NCBI RefSeq assembly: GCF_022271405.1
Contig: NZ_JAJNAL010000007.1
Span: forward strand, 1 to 64,000
Reading direction: 5' to 3'
From: Rhodopseudomonas infernalis
Lineage (GTDB): Bacteria > Pseudomonadota > Alphaproteobacteria > Rhizobiales > Xanthobacteraceae
Length of the DNA: 64,000 bases
In this document: positions 34,631-42,191 of the stretch, piece after piece
How the letters are laid out: each line of letters opens with the position of its first letter
How positions within the stretch are numbered: the stretch's first letter is position 1
Translations under genes and position numbers: made by a program
The notes under the pieces: model-generated
Databases searched by the model: none
Told to the model about the DNA's origin: nothing
Seen by the model: the letters and a program-made list of their open reading frames with translations, nothing else

Positions 34631-35491
34631 ATGGAATGGAGTGACGTCAGGGTGTTTCTCGCCGTTGCGCGATCCGGCACGCTCGGCGGCGCCGCGCGTA
34701 CGTTGCAGACGAGCCATCCAACCGTCGGCAGGCGCCTGCGCGCGCTCGAGCAGGCGATCGGTCACACGCTGTTCCAGCGGACTGCCGACGGTCTTGTGCT
34801 GACCGAAGAGGGCCACGGGATCATCGCGCTGGCAGAGCAGATGGAAGAGGGCGCTCTGGCGATGGAGCGCCGGCTGGCGGGGCAGGAGCAGACTCTCAAA
34901 GGCAGCCTGCGGATTTCATCGGCGGACTGGTTCGGGGCCTATGTGCTGCCGCCGATCCTGGCGGATTTCGCGAACGCCTACCCCAATGTCGACGTCGAGA
35001 TCCTGACCGGCACGCGGCTGTTCAACCTCGCGCAACGCGAAGCCGACGTCGCTTTCCGCATCGTGCCGTTCAACACGGCCGACGTCGTTCAACGGCGGCT
35101 GTTCCGGCTCGAATACGCCGTTTACATCGCCGAGGAGTCGCCTGACCCGAAATACGGCGACGGGGCCGGTTTCCGGCTGATCACCCACGACACGTCTACG
35201 GGACATTTCCCCGACATCGCGTGGCTCATCGAGAGTTTCCCCAACGCGAGGCCGGTGCTGCGGTCGAACAACCGCAACGTCCAGGGGCGCATGTGCCGGC
35301 AAGGCGTCGGCATCGCTGTGCTGCCGCGCGTGGTCGGCAATCAGATCCCGGGGATCCGCAGGCTCGACCTGCCGACACAGCCGCCAGCGCGAGACATCTG
35401 GATGGGATACCACCGCGATCTTCGGCGCCTTCAGCGCCTCCGTGCGTTCATCGCGAACGTCTCGAACCATCTCGTCAACGCGACCGCATGA
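34631..35491 (+). CDS. LysR-type regulator divergent from the SDR operon
   Basis: 286 aa. The N-terminal helix-turn-helix (WSDVRVFLAVARSGTLGGAA ... QTSHPTVGRRLRALE) is followed by a short LysR effector domain. This subgroup (WSDVRVFL, HPTVGRR) commonly regulates a divergent oxidoreductase gene. ATG at 34631 gives the standard N-terminus. It likely controls the SDR-hydrolase-VOC genes and itself. Confidence 0.88.
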   Translation: MEWSDVRVFLAVARSGTLGGAARTLQTSHPTVGRRLRALEQAIGHTLFQRTADGLVLTEEGHGIIALAEQMEEGALAMERRLAGQEQTLKGSLRISSADWFGAYVLPPILADFANAYPNVDVEILTGTRLFNLAQREADVAFRIVPFNTADVVQRRLFRLEYAVYIAEESPDPKYGDGAGFRLITHDTSTGHFPDIAWLIESFPNARPVLRSNNRNVQGRMCRQGVGIAVLPRVVGNQIPGIRRLDLPTQPPARDIWMGYHRDLRRLQRLRAFIANVSNHLVNATA

Positions 35492-35549
35492 TGCGCGTCC
35501 GGACTTCGCCGGAGATACGGCCAACCATCGGACTTTTCGCGTAGCGAGC

Positions 35550-35628
35550 AGCCCGCGCAGGAGCGCAGCGATGTGCGGGACATTGGTGGCTCGGCCGCGT
35601 CCCGCATGTCGCTGCGCTCATGCGGGCT
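35550..35628. repeat. Palindromic repeat between convergent genes
   Basis: Two arms of about 30 bases (35550-35581 and 35599-35628; core GAGCGCAGCGATGTGCGGGA and its complement) differ at only a few positions and surround a 17-base loop. It lies between the LysR gene and the converging transporter, where it could serve as a two-way transcription stop. The style is that of the abundant palindromes in Bradyrhizobium/Rhodopseudomonas genomes. Confidence 0.75.
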
Positions 35629-35661
35629 ACATTTGCTCCTCACACGAGCGACGATCTGAGG

Positions 35662-36963
35662 CTATATCTCGGCCTTTCGCGCGGCGAAGATGCAGAGCAG
35701 CGAGACCAAAGCGGCTGCCAGCTGATAGTAGCCGACATAGCTCATGCCGTAATTGGCCTGTAGCCAGGTCGCGATATAGGGCGCCAGCGACGCGCCGAAA
35801 ATCCCGGCCATGTTGAAGGTGATCGACGAGCCGGTGTAGCGCACCCGGGTCGGGAACGGCGCCGCCAGCGCAGCGCCGATCACGCCGTAGTTCAGGCCGA
35901 ACAGCAGCATGCCGACGGTGGTGAAGGCGTAGATGCCGGGCAGGCCGGCGGTCAGCAGCGGCGCCAGCGCGAACGAGAACAGGCCGAGGATGATCGTGCT
36001 GCCGAGCAGCAGGGCGCGGCGTCCGAAGCGGTCGCCGAGCTTGCCGGCGGCGATCGTGGAGACGCCGAACAGCACCGAGCCGTAGACCTGCACCAACAGC
36101 GCGTCGCGGAACGACACCCCGGCGACCTTGACGTTGTAGGACAACAGATACGCGGTGCAGATGTAGAACGCCACGAAGGTGATCAGCGCCATGAAGGTGC
36201 TGATCGCCATGTTGCGCTTGTGATGACGGAATACTTCCACCACCGGCACGGAGACACGTTCGGCCTTGTCGATCGCCTTCTGGAATTCGGGCGTCTCGGT
36301 GATCGACAGCCGCACCCACAGGCCGATCGCGATCAGCGCGATCGAGGCGATGAACGGGATGCGCCAGCCCCAGTTGAGCAGCGCGTCCTGCGACATGAAA
36401 TGCAGCAGCAGCCAGAACACACCCGAGGCCAGAAACAGCCCGACCGGCGCGCCGAGCTGCGGAAACATGCCGTACCAGCTCCGCTTGCCGTCGGGCGCGT
36501 TCTCGGTGGCGAGCAGCACCGCGCCGCCCCATTCGCCGCCCAGGCCAAATCCCTGGCCGAACCGGCACAGCGCCAGCATCAGCGGCGCCAGCACGCCGAT
36601 CTGTTGGTAGCCCGGCAACAGGCCGATCACCACCGTCGAAATCCCCATGGTCAGCAGCGCCGCGACCAGCGTCGTCTTGCGGCCGACCTTGTCGCCGAAA
36701 TGGCCGAAGATGATGGCGCCGAGCGGACGGGCGAAGAACGCGATCGAGAACGTCGCGAACGACGCCAGCAGCGCCGTCATCGGATCGCTGTTGGGAAAGA
36801 ACAGCGTCGGAAACACCAGCACCGCGGCGGTGGCGTAGACGTAGAAGTCGAAGAACTCGACCGTGGTGCCGATCAGGCTCGCCAGCAACACCTGCGCGGG
36901 TGAGTTCAACGGTTTGCCGCGTCCGGCCGCGGTGGCCGGGGGCACGAAATTGGTGGCGTCCAT
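35662..36963 (-). CDS. MFS transporter, metabolite:H+ symporter (MHS) type
   Basis: 433 aa with 12 predicted transmembrane segments. TTVEFFDFYVYATAAVLVFP in helix 1, RPLGAIIFGHFGDKVGRKTTL between helices 2 and 3, and GFGLGGEWGGAVLLATENAP in helix 5 are signatures of the MHS family (KgtP, ProP, ShiA relatives). It imports a carboxylate or osmolyte with protons; the substrate is not predictable. Monocistronic. Confidence 0.9.
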   Translation of the reverse strand: MDATNFVPPATAAGRGKPLNSPAQVLLASLIGTTVEFFDFYVYATAAVLVFPTLFFPNSDPMTALLASFATFSIAFFARPLGAIIFGHFGDKVGRKTTLVAALLTMGISTVVIGLLPGYQQIGVLAPLMLALCRFGQGFGLGGEWGGAVLLATENAPDGKRSWYGMFPQLGAPVGLFLASGVFWLLLHFMSQDALLNWGWRIPFIASIALIAIGLWVRLSITETPEFQKAIDKAERVSVPVVEVFRHHKRNMAISTFMALITFVAFYICTAYLLSYNVKVAGVSFRDALLVQVYGSVLFGVSTIAAGKLGDRFGRRALLLGSTIILGLFSFALAPLLTAGLPGIYAFTTVGMLLFGLNYGVIGAALAAPFPTRVRYTGSSITFNMAGIFGASLAPYIATWLQANYGMSYVGYYQLAAALVSLLCIFAARKAEI

Positions 36964-37245
36964 GAGTGCTGATCCGTCGGATGCGGTTTCGCCCGCATCT
37001 GCGTGCGGTCAACCAGGAGAGGCAGCGACTTACCGCAATATTCCGCGCCGGCCAACCGCATCGCCGCCATGCCGCCCATGTCCCACGGGCGGGCCGGGGC
37101 GATTTCAGGGAGGCTGATGACCCTGCCTTAGGATCGACAGCAAGGCGGTAGGCCTTACACGGCGCGGCCCTGGCAAGCCGGTCAATACAGCTAACCAAGG
37201 AGGGCGGTGCCTGAATACTCCTCATTCAGCCTCCGCAATTGGGGC
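36964..37245. other. Intergenic region with no recognisable gene
   Basis: It separates the divergent transporter and the membrane-protein/regulator operon and should hold the transporter promoter. I found no RNA gene, long palindrome or plausible small reading frame with a ribosome binding site. The right end is AT-richer and leads into the promoter described next. Confidence 0.6.
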
Positions 37246-37287
37246 TTGCGTTGGCTTTGTACCGACGTATACTTTGCGATACAAAGT
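37246..37287 (+). promoter_or_regulatory. Candidate promoter and operator copy 1 (ACTTTG-N5-CAAAGT)
   Basis: TTGCGT (37246-37251) and TATACT (37268-37273), 16 bases apart, fit a sigma70-type promoter. The perfect 6-base inverted repeat ACTTTG-CGATA-CAAAGT at 37271-37287 overlaps the -10 element, a position suited to repression. The membrane-protein ATG follows at 37298 behind a GAGGTGGGG site. The same arms recur at 38323-38339. Confidence 0.6.
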
Positions 37288-37297
37288 GAGGTGGGGC

Positions 37298-37915
37298 ATG
37301 CGCGATCTCGACAAGGCCTTGGCTGACATCTTCGCCATTCGCACCCAGATCGCTGCGGGCACGGCGTTCCGTGGCTACGGCCCGGCTGCACTGGCGGGTA
37401 CCGCCGGCCTGGCTGTGGTCACCACGATCGTGCAGTCGCTCTGGCTCGACGACCCGAACAGCCAGCTGCTTGCGTTCTTCTCGGGCTGGATCGCGACCGC
37501 GCTGTTGTCCGCAAGTTTGATCTGGCTCGAGATGCGGGCGCGTTCGCGGCGTCACCATTCGGGTCTCGCCGATGCGATGATCCATCAGGCGGTCGAACAA
37601 TTCGTGCCCGCCGGCGTGGCGGGAGCCTTGCTCGGTGTGACGCTCTGGAAGTTTGCCCCTGGGACGCTCTGGATGCTGCCCGGCTTGTGGCATGTCCTCG
37701 TCGGCCTCGGGATTTTCGCTTCTGCTCGGATGCTGCCGCGCCCGGTGGCACTGGTCGGCGCATGGTACTTCGTCGCGGGATTTAGCGTGCTGGCGCTCAG
37801 CAGCGAAAGTGCGGCCGTCTCGCCGCTGACGATGGGTGTTCCGTTCGTGGTCGGTCAATTGCTGATGGCTGCCGTGCTGCGGTTTGCGTCGGGAGACGAC
37901 GATGCCGAAGCCTGA
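37298..37915 (+). CDS. Polytopic membrane protein cotranscribed with a winged-helix regulator
   Basis: 205 aa with about six hydrophobic segments (near residues 28-48, 58-78, 105-125, 128-147, 150-168 and 175-195). No catalytic motif is recognised. The N-terminus (DLDKALADIFAIRTQIA) is a short amphipathic helix. Its end overlaps the regulator gene by 14 bases, so the two are coupled; small membrane proteins paired with this regulator type are common, but the function is unknown. Confidence 0.8.
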   Translation: MRDLDKALADIFAIRTQIAAGTAFRGYGPAALAGTAGLAVVTTIVQSLWLDDPNSQLLAFFSGWIATALLSASLIWLEMRARSRRHHSGLADAMIHQAVEQFVPAGVAGALLGVTLWKFAPGTLWMLPGLWHVLVGLGIFASARMLPRPVALVGAWYFVAGFSVLALSSESAAVSPLTMGVPFVVGQLLMAAVLRFASGDDDAEA

Positions 37916-38282
37916 CACGAGCGCTGCACCGTTCTCCTATGAGGGGCTGGATCGTGTAATCCACGAGAAGGCGAGGCTGGGGATGCTGACCTCGCTGATG
38001 GCGCATCCGAAGGGGTTGGCATTCGCAGATCTGAAGAAGTTGTGCGGACTGACCGATGGCAATCTCAGTCGGCACCTTCAGGTGTTGCAGGAAGCCGGGA
38101 TGGTCGAGGTCACCAAGGGATATGAGGCCAACCGGCCGCTCACGACCTGTCGTTTGACGAAGACCGGCCGCCGTCAGTTTCTCGATTACCTGGCCGTGCT
38201 GGAGCAACTCGTGCGCGACGCCGCCAAGGCGGCCGGTAGTAGCGATCCGCTGCCGACCGGACTTCAAACACGCCCTGCCTGA
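37902..38282 (+). CDS. Winged-helix transcriptional regulator (HTH_34-like)
   Basis: 126 aa. The pattern LDRVIHEKARLGMLTSL, then LKKLCGLTDGNLSRHLQVLQEAGMVEV and a wing with KTGRRQFLDYL is that of the small winged-helix (PF13601-type) repressors. No metal-binding cysteines or effector domain are visible. It most likely binds the ACTTTG-N5-CAAAGT palindromes that flank its own operon, giving autoregulation. ATG at 37902. Confidence 0.85.
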   Translation: MPKPDTSAAPFSYEGLDRVIHEKARLGMLTSLMAHPKGLAFADLKKLCGLTDGNLSRHLQVLQEAGMVEVTKGYEANRPLTTCRLTKTGRRQFLDYLAVLEQLVRDAAKAAGSSDPLPTGLQTRPA

Positions 38283-38322
38283 AATTCGTCACGCCTGAAC
38301 TACGCCCCTTTTTTGCATGGAG

Positions 38323-38339
38323 ACTTTGTGATGCAAAGT
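38323..38339 (+). promoter_or_regulatory. Candidate operator copy 2 at the cis-prenyltransferase start
   Basis: ACTTTG-TGATG-CAAAGT has arms identical to the copy at 37271-37287 and also a five-base spacer. It straddles the uppS-like start codon (ATG 38331-38333). A repressor here would block initiation or early elongation and would tie the prenyltransferase and radical SAM genes to the regulator just upstream. Confidence 0.55.
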
Positions 38340-39053
38340 AATCTACATCCCAAACTACATGTCGGCATCATCATGGACGGCAACGGGCGATGGGCGACGC
38401 GGCGAGGGTTGTCGCGCCTGCGCGGGCATCAGGCCGGTGTCGAGGCGATCCGTCGCGTGGTGGAGGCCGCGCCGGAGCAGGGCATCGGCACGCTGACGCT
38501 GTTCGCATTCTCCAGCGACAATTGGCGACGGCCGAGATCCGAAGTCTCGGCGCTGATGGCGCTGTTGCGCTCGTACCTGGTGAACGAGGTCAGGCGTCTG
38601 GTCGACAACGGCATCCGCCTGACAGTCATTGGGCGTCGCGACCGTCTGCCGGACGGCATCGCCGCAACGATCGGACGTGCCGAAGCGGTGACCGCTGGTG
38701 GCGACGCTCTCAACTTGCGCATCGCCGTCGATTACTCGGCACGAGATGCGATCGTGAGTGCCGCTTTGCGTGCCGGCGGAATGGAAAATTGCAGCCGCGA
38801 CACCTTTTCCGACCTCGTCACAGGTGGATCGAAGCTTCGCGACGTCGACCTCATCATCCGCACCAGCGGCGAGCGGCGGCTGTCCGACTTCCTGCTTTGG
38901 GAAAGCGCGTATGCCGAATTGTACTTCACCGACCGGATGTGGCCGGACTTCGATGCCGACGATCTCGCCGACGCCATGACGTCGTTCCACGGCCGCGAGC
39001 GCCGGTTCGGCGGCCTGCCATCTGCGAAACGCGATCTTTCGATCAGCGCCTAG
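38331..39053 (+). CDS. uppS: Cis-prenyltransferase (UppS family), probably a second copy
   Basis: 240 aa. All motifs for chain elongation with isopentenyl diphosphate are kept: IMDGNGRWA with catalytic Asp16, GHQAG, FSSDNWRRP, IRTSGERRLSDFLLWES and YAELYFTD. It should be active. The housekeeping uppS usually sits in a frr-uppS-cdsA operon, so this lone copy beside a radical SAM gene may make a dedicated polyprenyl diphosphate; chain length is unknown. ATG at 38331 lies eight bases after GGAG and inside operator copy 2. Confidence 0.88.
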   Translation: MQSNLHPKLHVGIIMDGNGRWATRRGLSRLRGHQAGVEAIRRVVEAAPEQGIGTLTLFAFSSDNWRRPRSEVSALMALLRSYLVNEVRRLVDNGIRLTVIGRRDRLPDGIAATIGRAEAVTAGGDALNLRIAVDYSARDAIVSAALRAGGMENCSRDTFSDLVTGGSKLRDVDLIIRTSGERRLSDFLLWESAYAELYFTDRMWPDFDADDLADAMTSFHGRERRFGGLPSAKRDLSISA

Positions 39054-39069
39054 GCGAAGGGACTCCGTG

Positions 39070-40596
39070 ATGCGTATCCTTCTGGTCAACGTTGCCCATC
39101 CCGCGATCGGCAGCCGGATTCCGAGCGATCACTTGCCGCCGCTGGGCCTGCTCGCGATCGGCGGGCCGCTGATCGATGACGGCCACGACGTGCGTTTGCT
39201 CGATGCCGAGTTCGGCCCGATATCGACCGCGCAGATCGTCGAACAGGCACGCGACGTCCGTCCCGATGCGGTGCTGTTCGGCCATTCCGGGTCGACCTCC
39301 GGCCACCCGGTCATCGCCGAAGTCGCTCAGGCGATCGCGCATGCCATTCCCGGCGTAGCCATCGTCTACGGAGGCGTGTTTCCGACCTACCACTGGCAGG
39401 AGATCCTCGACGCCGAGCCGTACGTCACGGCTATCGTGCGTGGGGAGGGCGAGGAGACGGCGCGGCGTTTAATGACCGCGCTCGATGGTGGCGATGATCT
39501 CGCGGGCGTCCGTGGGATTGCCTACCGCAGAGCCGGGCAAGCCTGCGCGACGCCGCCGGCCGTAGTGATCGGCGATCTCGACGCCTATCGGATCGGCTGG
39601 GAGCTGATTGACCACGCTCGCTACAGCTATTGGGGCGGACTGCGCGCCGTCGTGGTGCAGTTCTCGCGCGGCTGCCCGCATCTGTGCAGTTACTGCGGAC
39701 AACGCGGCTTCTGGACGCGCTGGCGGCACCGCGATCCGGTGCTGTTCGCCAAGGAGCTCGCGCGGCTGCATCGGGAGCAGGGCGTCAAGGTCGTCAACTT
39801 TGCCGACGAGAACCCGACGGTGTCGAAGAAGGTCTGGCAGACGTTCATCGAGGCGTTGATCGCGGAGGAGGTCGATCTGATCCTGGTGGGGTCGACCAGG
39901 GCCGACGACATCGTCCGCGACGCCGACATTCTGCATCTGTACAAGCAGGCCGGCTGGGATCGCTTTCTGCTGGGGCTGGAGAACACCGACGACGCCACGC
40001 TGGCGCTGATCCGCAAGGGTGCGGCGACGACCACCGATCGGGAGGCCATCCGTCTGCTGCGTCGGCACGGCATCCTGTCGATGGCCACCTGGGTGGTCGG
40101 CTTCGTCGAGGAGACCGACCGCGATCACTGGCGCGGGCTGCGCCAGCTACTGTCCTATGATCCCGACCAGATCCAGATGCTGTACGCAACGCCGCACCGC
40201 TGGACGCCGTATTTCGGCCAGGCCGCCGAACGCCGGGTGATCACGACCGACCGGCGGCACTGGGACTACAAGCATCAGGTCCTCGCCAATCGCAACATGC
40301 CGCCGTGGCGCGTCCTGCTCTGGTTCAAGTTCACCGAGGTGGTGCTTCAGGCCCGCCCGAAGGCGCTGTGGCGCACCTACTTGGAGCGCCGCCGGCGCCT
40401 GCGTCACGCGATGCGATGGTACACGCGGATCGGACGCCGGGTCTGGCCCTACGAGATCTGGCAGTTCCTGCGAACCCAGCATTTGAAGATCGGACCGACC
40501 GTCGGTGAATTCTGGGGTGACGGACAAGCGGTCGACGAAAACGCGATGGCCACATCGCGGCCACGACGCCAGCTTCCCAATCAAAGCGCCGCCTGA
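39070..40596 (+). CDS. BchE-like B12-binding-fold radical SAM protein
   Basis: 508 aa. The N-terminal about 150 residues form a B12-binding-like fold (MRILLVNV, PPLGLLAIGG, VYGGVFPTYHWQEIL), without the classic DxHxxG lower-ligand motif. The radical SAM cluster is Cys202-x3-Cys206-x2-Cys209 (CPHLCSYC), followed by FADENPTVSKK and YATPHRWTPYF, which parallel the anaerobic Mg-protoporphyrin ester cyclase BchE. The basic C-terminal part is also BchE-like. It lies 16 bases after the prenyltransferase gene, so both probably act on one product. GTG at 39067 is an alternative start. Confidence 0.8.
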   Translation: MRILLVNVAHPAIGSRIPSDHLPPLGLLAIGGPLIDDGHDVRLLDAEFGPISTAQIVEQARDVRPDAVLFGHSGSTSGHPVIAEVAQAIAHAIPGVAIVYGGVFPTYHWQEILDAEPYVTAIVRGEGEETARRLMTALDGGDDLAGVRGIAYRRAGQACATPPAVVIGDLDAYRIGWELIDHARYSYWGGLRAVVVQFSRGCPHLCSYCGQRGFWTRWRHRDPVLFAKELARLHREQGVKVVNFADENPTVSKKVWQTFIEALIAEEVDLILVGSTRADDIVRDADILHLYKQAGWDRFLLGLENTDDATLALIRKGAATTTDREAIRLLRRHGILSMATWVVGFVEETDRDHWRGLRQLLSYDPDQIQMLYATPHRWTPYFGQAAERRVITTDRRHWDYKHQVLANRNMPPWRVLLWFKFTEVVLQARPKALWRTYLERRRRLRHAMRWYTRIGRRVWPYEIWQFLRTQHLKIGPTVGEFWGDGQAVDENAMATSRPRRQLPNQSAA

Positions 40597-40786
40597 GTGG
40601 GGTGCGTGACGGACGGCGCTCCAGCGGCCCAGGCCCATATCCGTAATTCGCATAAGGTATATTATGGAATATCATTATTGATCTGGATTGTCAGTACCTT
40701 GCGCGGGCATGCGAATATTGGCGCGACTTGCCACTGCTCGGCGCGCACGGTGCATCACACGCCGCAACGCGGCGCGCTGCGCTGTC

Positions 40787-40867
40787 GTAGGATGGGTTGA
40801 GCGCAGCGAAACCCATCGACCACGTGCACGGCACTTGATGGGTTTCGCTGCGCTCAACCCATCCTAC
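40787..40867. repeat. Perfect 31-base inverted repeat
   Basis: Arms 40787-40817 and 40837-40867 are exact complements over 31 bases (core GGATGGGTTGAGCGCAGCGA) around a 19-base loop. No T-run. It is a dispersed palindrome of the kind common in this bacterial group and may fold in RNA or block exonucleases. Confidence 0.85.
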
Positions 40868-40881
40868 GCACTGTGTCTGGC

Positions 40882-40978
40882 CCGCCGATCCGGGACCCCG
40901 GTTCTTTGACGTCCATCCGAACACGAACTGCCGGCTCTGTGTCTGGCTTCCCCAGAAACCGGGGCCCCGGATCGGCGG
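40882..40978. repeat. 24-base inverted repeat of another family
   Basis: Arms 40882-40905 and 40955-40978 (CCGCCGATCCGGGACCCCGG and its near complement) match with a single internal difference. A 49-base unpaired middle separates them. It begins only 14 bases after the previous palindrome, and the word GTGTCTGG appears just outside arm 1 and again near arm 2. Confidence 0.75.
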
Positions 40979-41165
40979 CGCGTTGCGCCTTGTCCGGGGC
41001 ACGTGGCTTGGGCCGATTGCCTAAGCACGCGGCTGGACAACTCCGGTGGCGGCCGTCCGCCAGCCGGAAATCGCTTGACCGGCTGGGCCGAAATGATGAC
41101 CAAAGGCGCGTCGACTTTTCGGGTCTGGTCGAACACAAAAAAGACGGGTCAAGGAGGAAGCGAAG

Positions 41166-42185
41166 ATGAGCGTGTCACGCAGGATGGTGTTGAAGGCTTC
41201 GGCGGCAGCGGCCGTTGTCGGCGGCGTCGGGGCGCCGTGGGTGGCGCGCGCGGCGGAGGCCGAGTTCGTCTACAAGTATGCCAACAACCTGCCCGACAGC
41301 CATCCGCTCAACGTCCGCGCCCGCGAGATGTCGGCGGCGATCAAGGCCGAGACGGGTGGCCGGTTCGACCTCCAGGTGTTCCCGAACAACCAGCTCGGCT
41401 CCGACACCGACGTGCTGAGCCAGATCCGCTCAGGCGGCGTCGAGTTCTTCACGCTGTCCGGCCTGATCCTGTCGACGCTGGTGCCGGCAGCCTCGATCAA
41501 TGGCATCGGCTTCGCATTCCCGGACTACGACACGGTCTGGAAGGCCATGGACGGCGAACTCGGCGCCCATGTCCGCGGCGAGATCAACAAGGCCGGCCTG
41601 ATCGTGATGGACAAGATCTGGGACAACGGCTTCCGCCAGACTACGTCGTCGACGCGGCCGATCAACGGTCCCGAGGACTTCAAGGGCTTCAAGATCCGCG
41701 TGCCGGTGTCGCCGCTGTGGACCTCGATGTTCAAGGCGTTCGATGCGGCGCCCGCCTCCATCAACTTTAGCGAAGTCTATTCGGCGCTGCAGACCAAGGT
41801 GGTCGAAGGCCAGGAAAATCCGCTGGTGCTGATCTCGACCGCGAAGCTGTACGAAGTGCAGAAGTACTGCTCGCTGACCAACCACATGTGGGACGGCTTC
41901 TGGTTCCTGGCCAACCGCCGCGCCTGGGAACGGCTGCCGGCGGACGTGCGCGAGATCGTCGCCAAGAACATCAACGCGGCAGCGATGAAGGAACGCGAAG
42001 ACACCGCCAAGCTCAACGCCACCGTCAAGGAAGAGCTGACCGCCAAGGGCCTGATCTTCAATCAGCCGACGGTGACGCCGTTCCGCGACAAGCTGCGCAG
42101 CGCCGGCTTCTATGCCGAATGGAAAGGCAAATACGGCGAGCAGGCTTGGTCGCTGCTCGAAAAGTCTGTCGGCAAGCTGGCGTAA
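41166..42185 (+). CDS. TRAP transporter solute-binding protein (DctP family)
   Basis: 339 aa. The signal has a twin-arginine motif (SRRMVLK, residues 4-10) and ends near ARAAEA, so export by Tat is likely. The mature part has the DctP pattern: KYANNLPDSHPLN, FPNNQLGSDTDVLSQIRSG, and the substrate-Arg region FKGFKIRVPVSPLW. It delivers an organic acid to the fused DctQM downstream. Strong AAGGAGG ribosome binding site. First gene of the operon. Confidence 0.92.
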   Translation: MSVSRRMVLKASAAAAVVGGVGAPWVARAAEAEFVYKYANNLPDSHPLNVRAREMSAAIKAETGGRFDLQVFPNNQLGSDTDVLSQIRSGGVEFFTLSGLILSTLVPAASINGIGFAFPDYDTVWKAMDGELGAHVRGEINKAGLIVMDKIWDNGFRQTTSSTRPINGPEDFKGFKIRVPVSPLWTSMFKAFDAAPASINFSEVYSALQTKVVEGQENPLVLISTAKLYEVQKYCSLTNHMWDGFWFLANRRAWERLPADVREIVAKNINAAAMKEREDTAKLNATVKEELTAKGLIFNQPTVTPFRDKLRSAGFYAEWKGKYGEQAWSLLEKSVGKLA

Positions 42186-42191
42186 GCCGCG

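Larger units (their letters stand above)
40597..41165. other. Intergenic region with two palindromic repeats
   Basis: 569 bases without a gene. It begins with an AT-rich patch (about 40633-40695), then two long inverted repeats (listed separately), and ends with the leader of the TRAP operon, which has a strong AAGGAGGAAG site at 41151-41160. Transcription of the radical SAM operon probably ends in the first half. Confidence 0.6.

Noticed and set aside
37275-37290. Attempt to read a PpsR/CrtJ site upstream of the membrane protein
   Set aside because: The TGT-N12-ACA pattern does not fit; the ACTTTG palindrome explains the symmetry better.
39070-40596. Identification as hopanoid C-2 methylase HpnP or as BchE itself
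   Set aside because: The HpnP N-terminal pattern is absent, and BchE landmarks are only partly matched with no photosynthesis genes adjacent, so only BchE-like is justified.
40678-40691. FNR-like site TTGAT-N4-ATTGT
   Set aside because: Only the first half matches the consensus, and no gene starts within 400 bases downstream.
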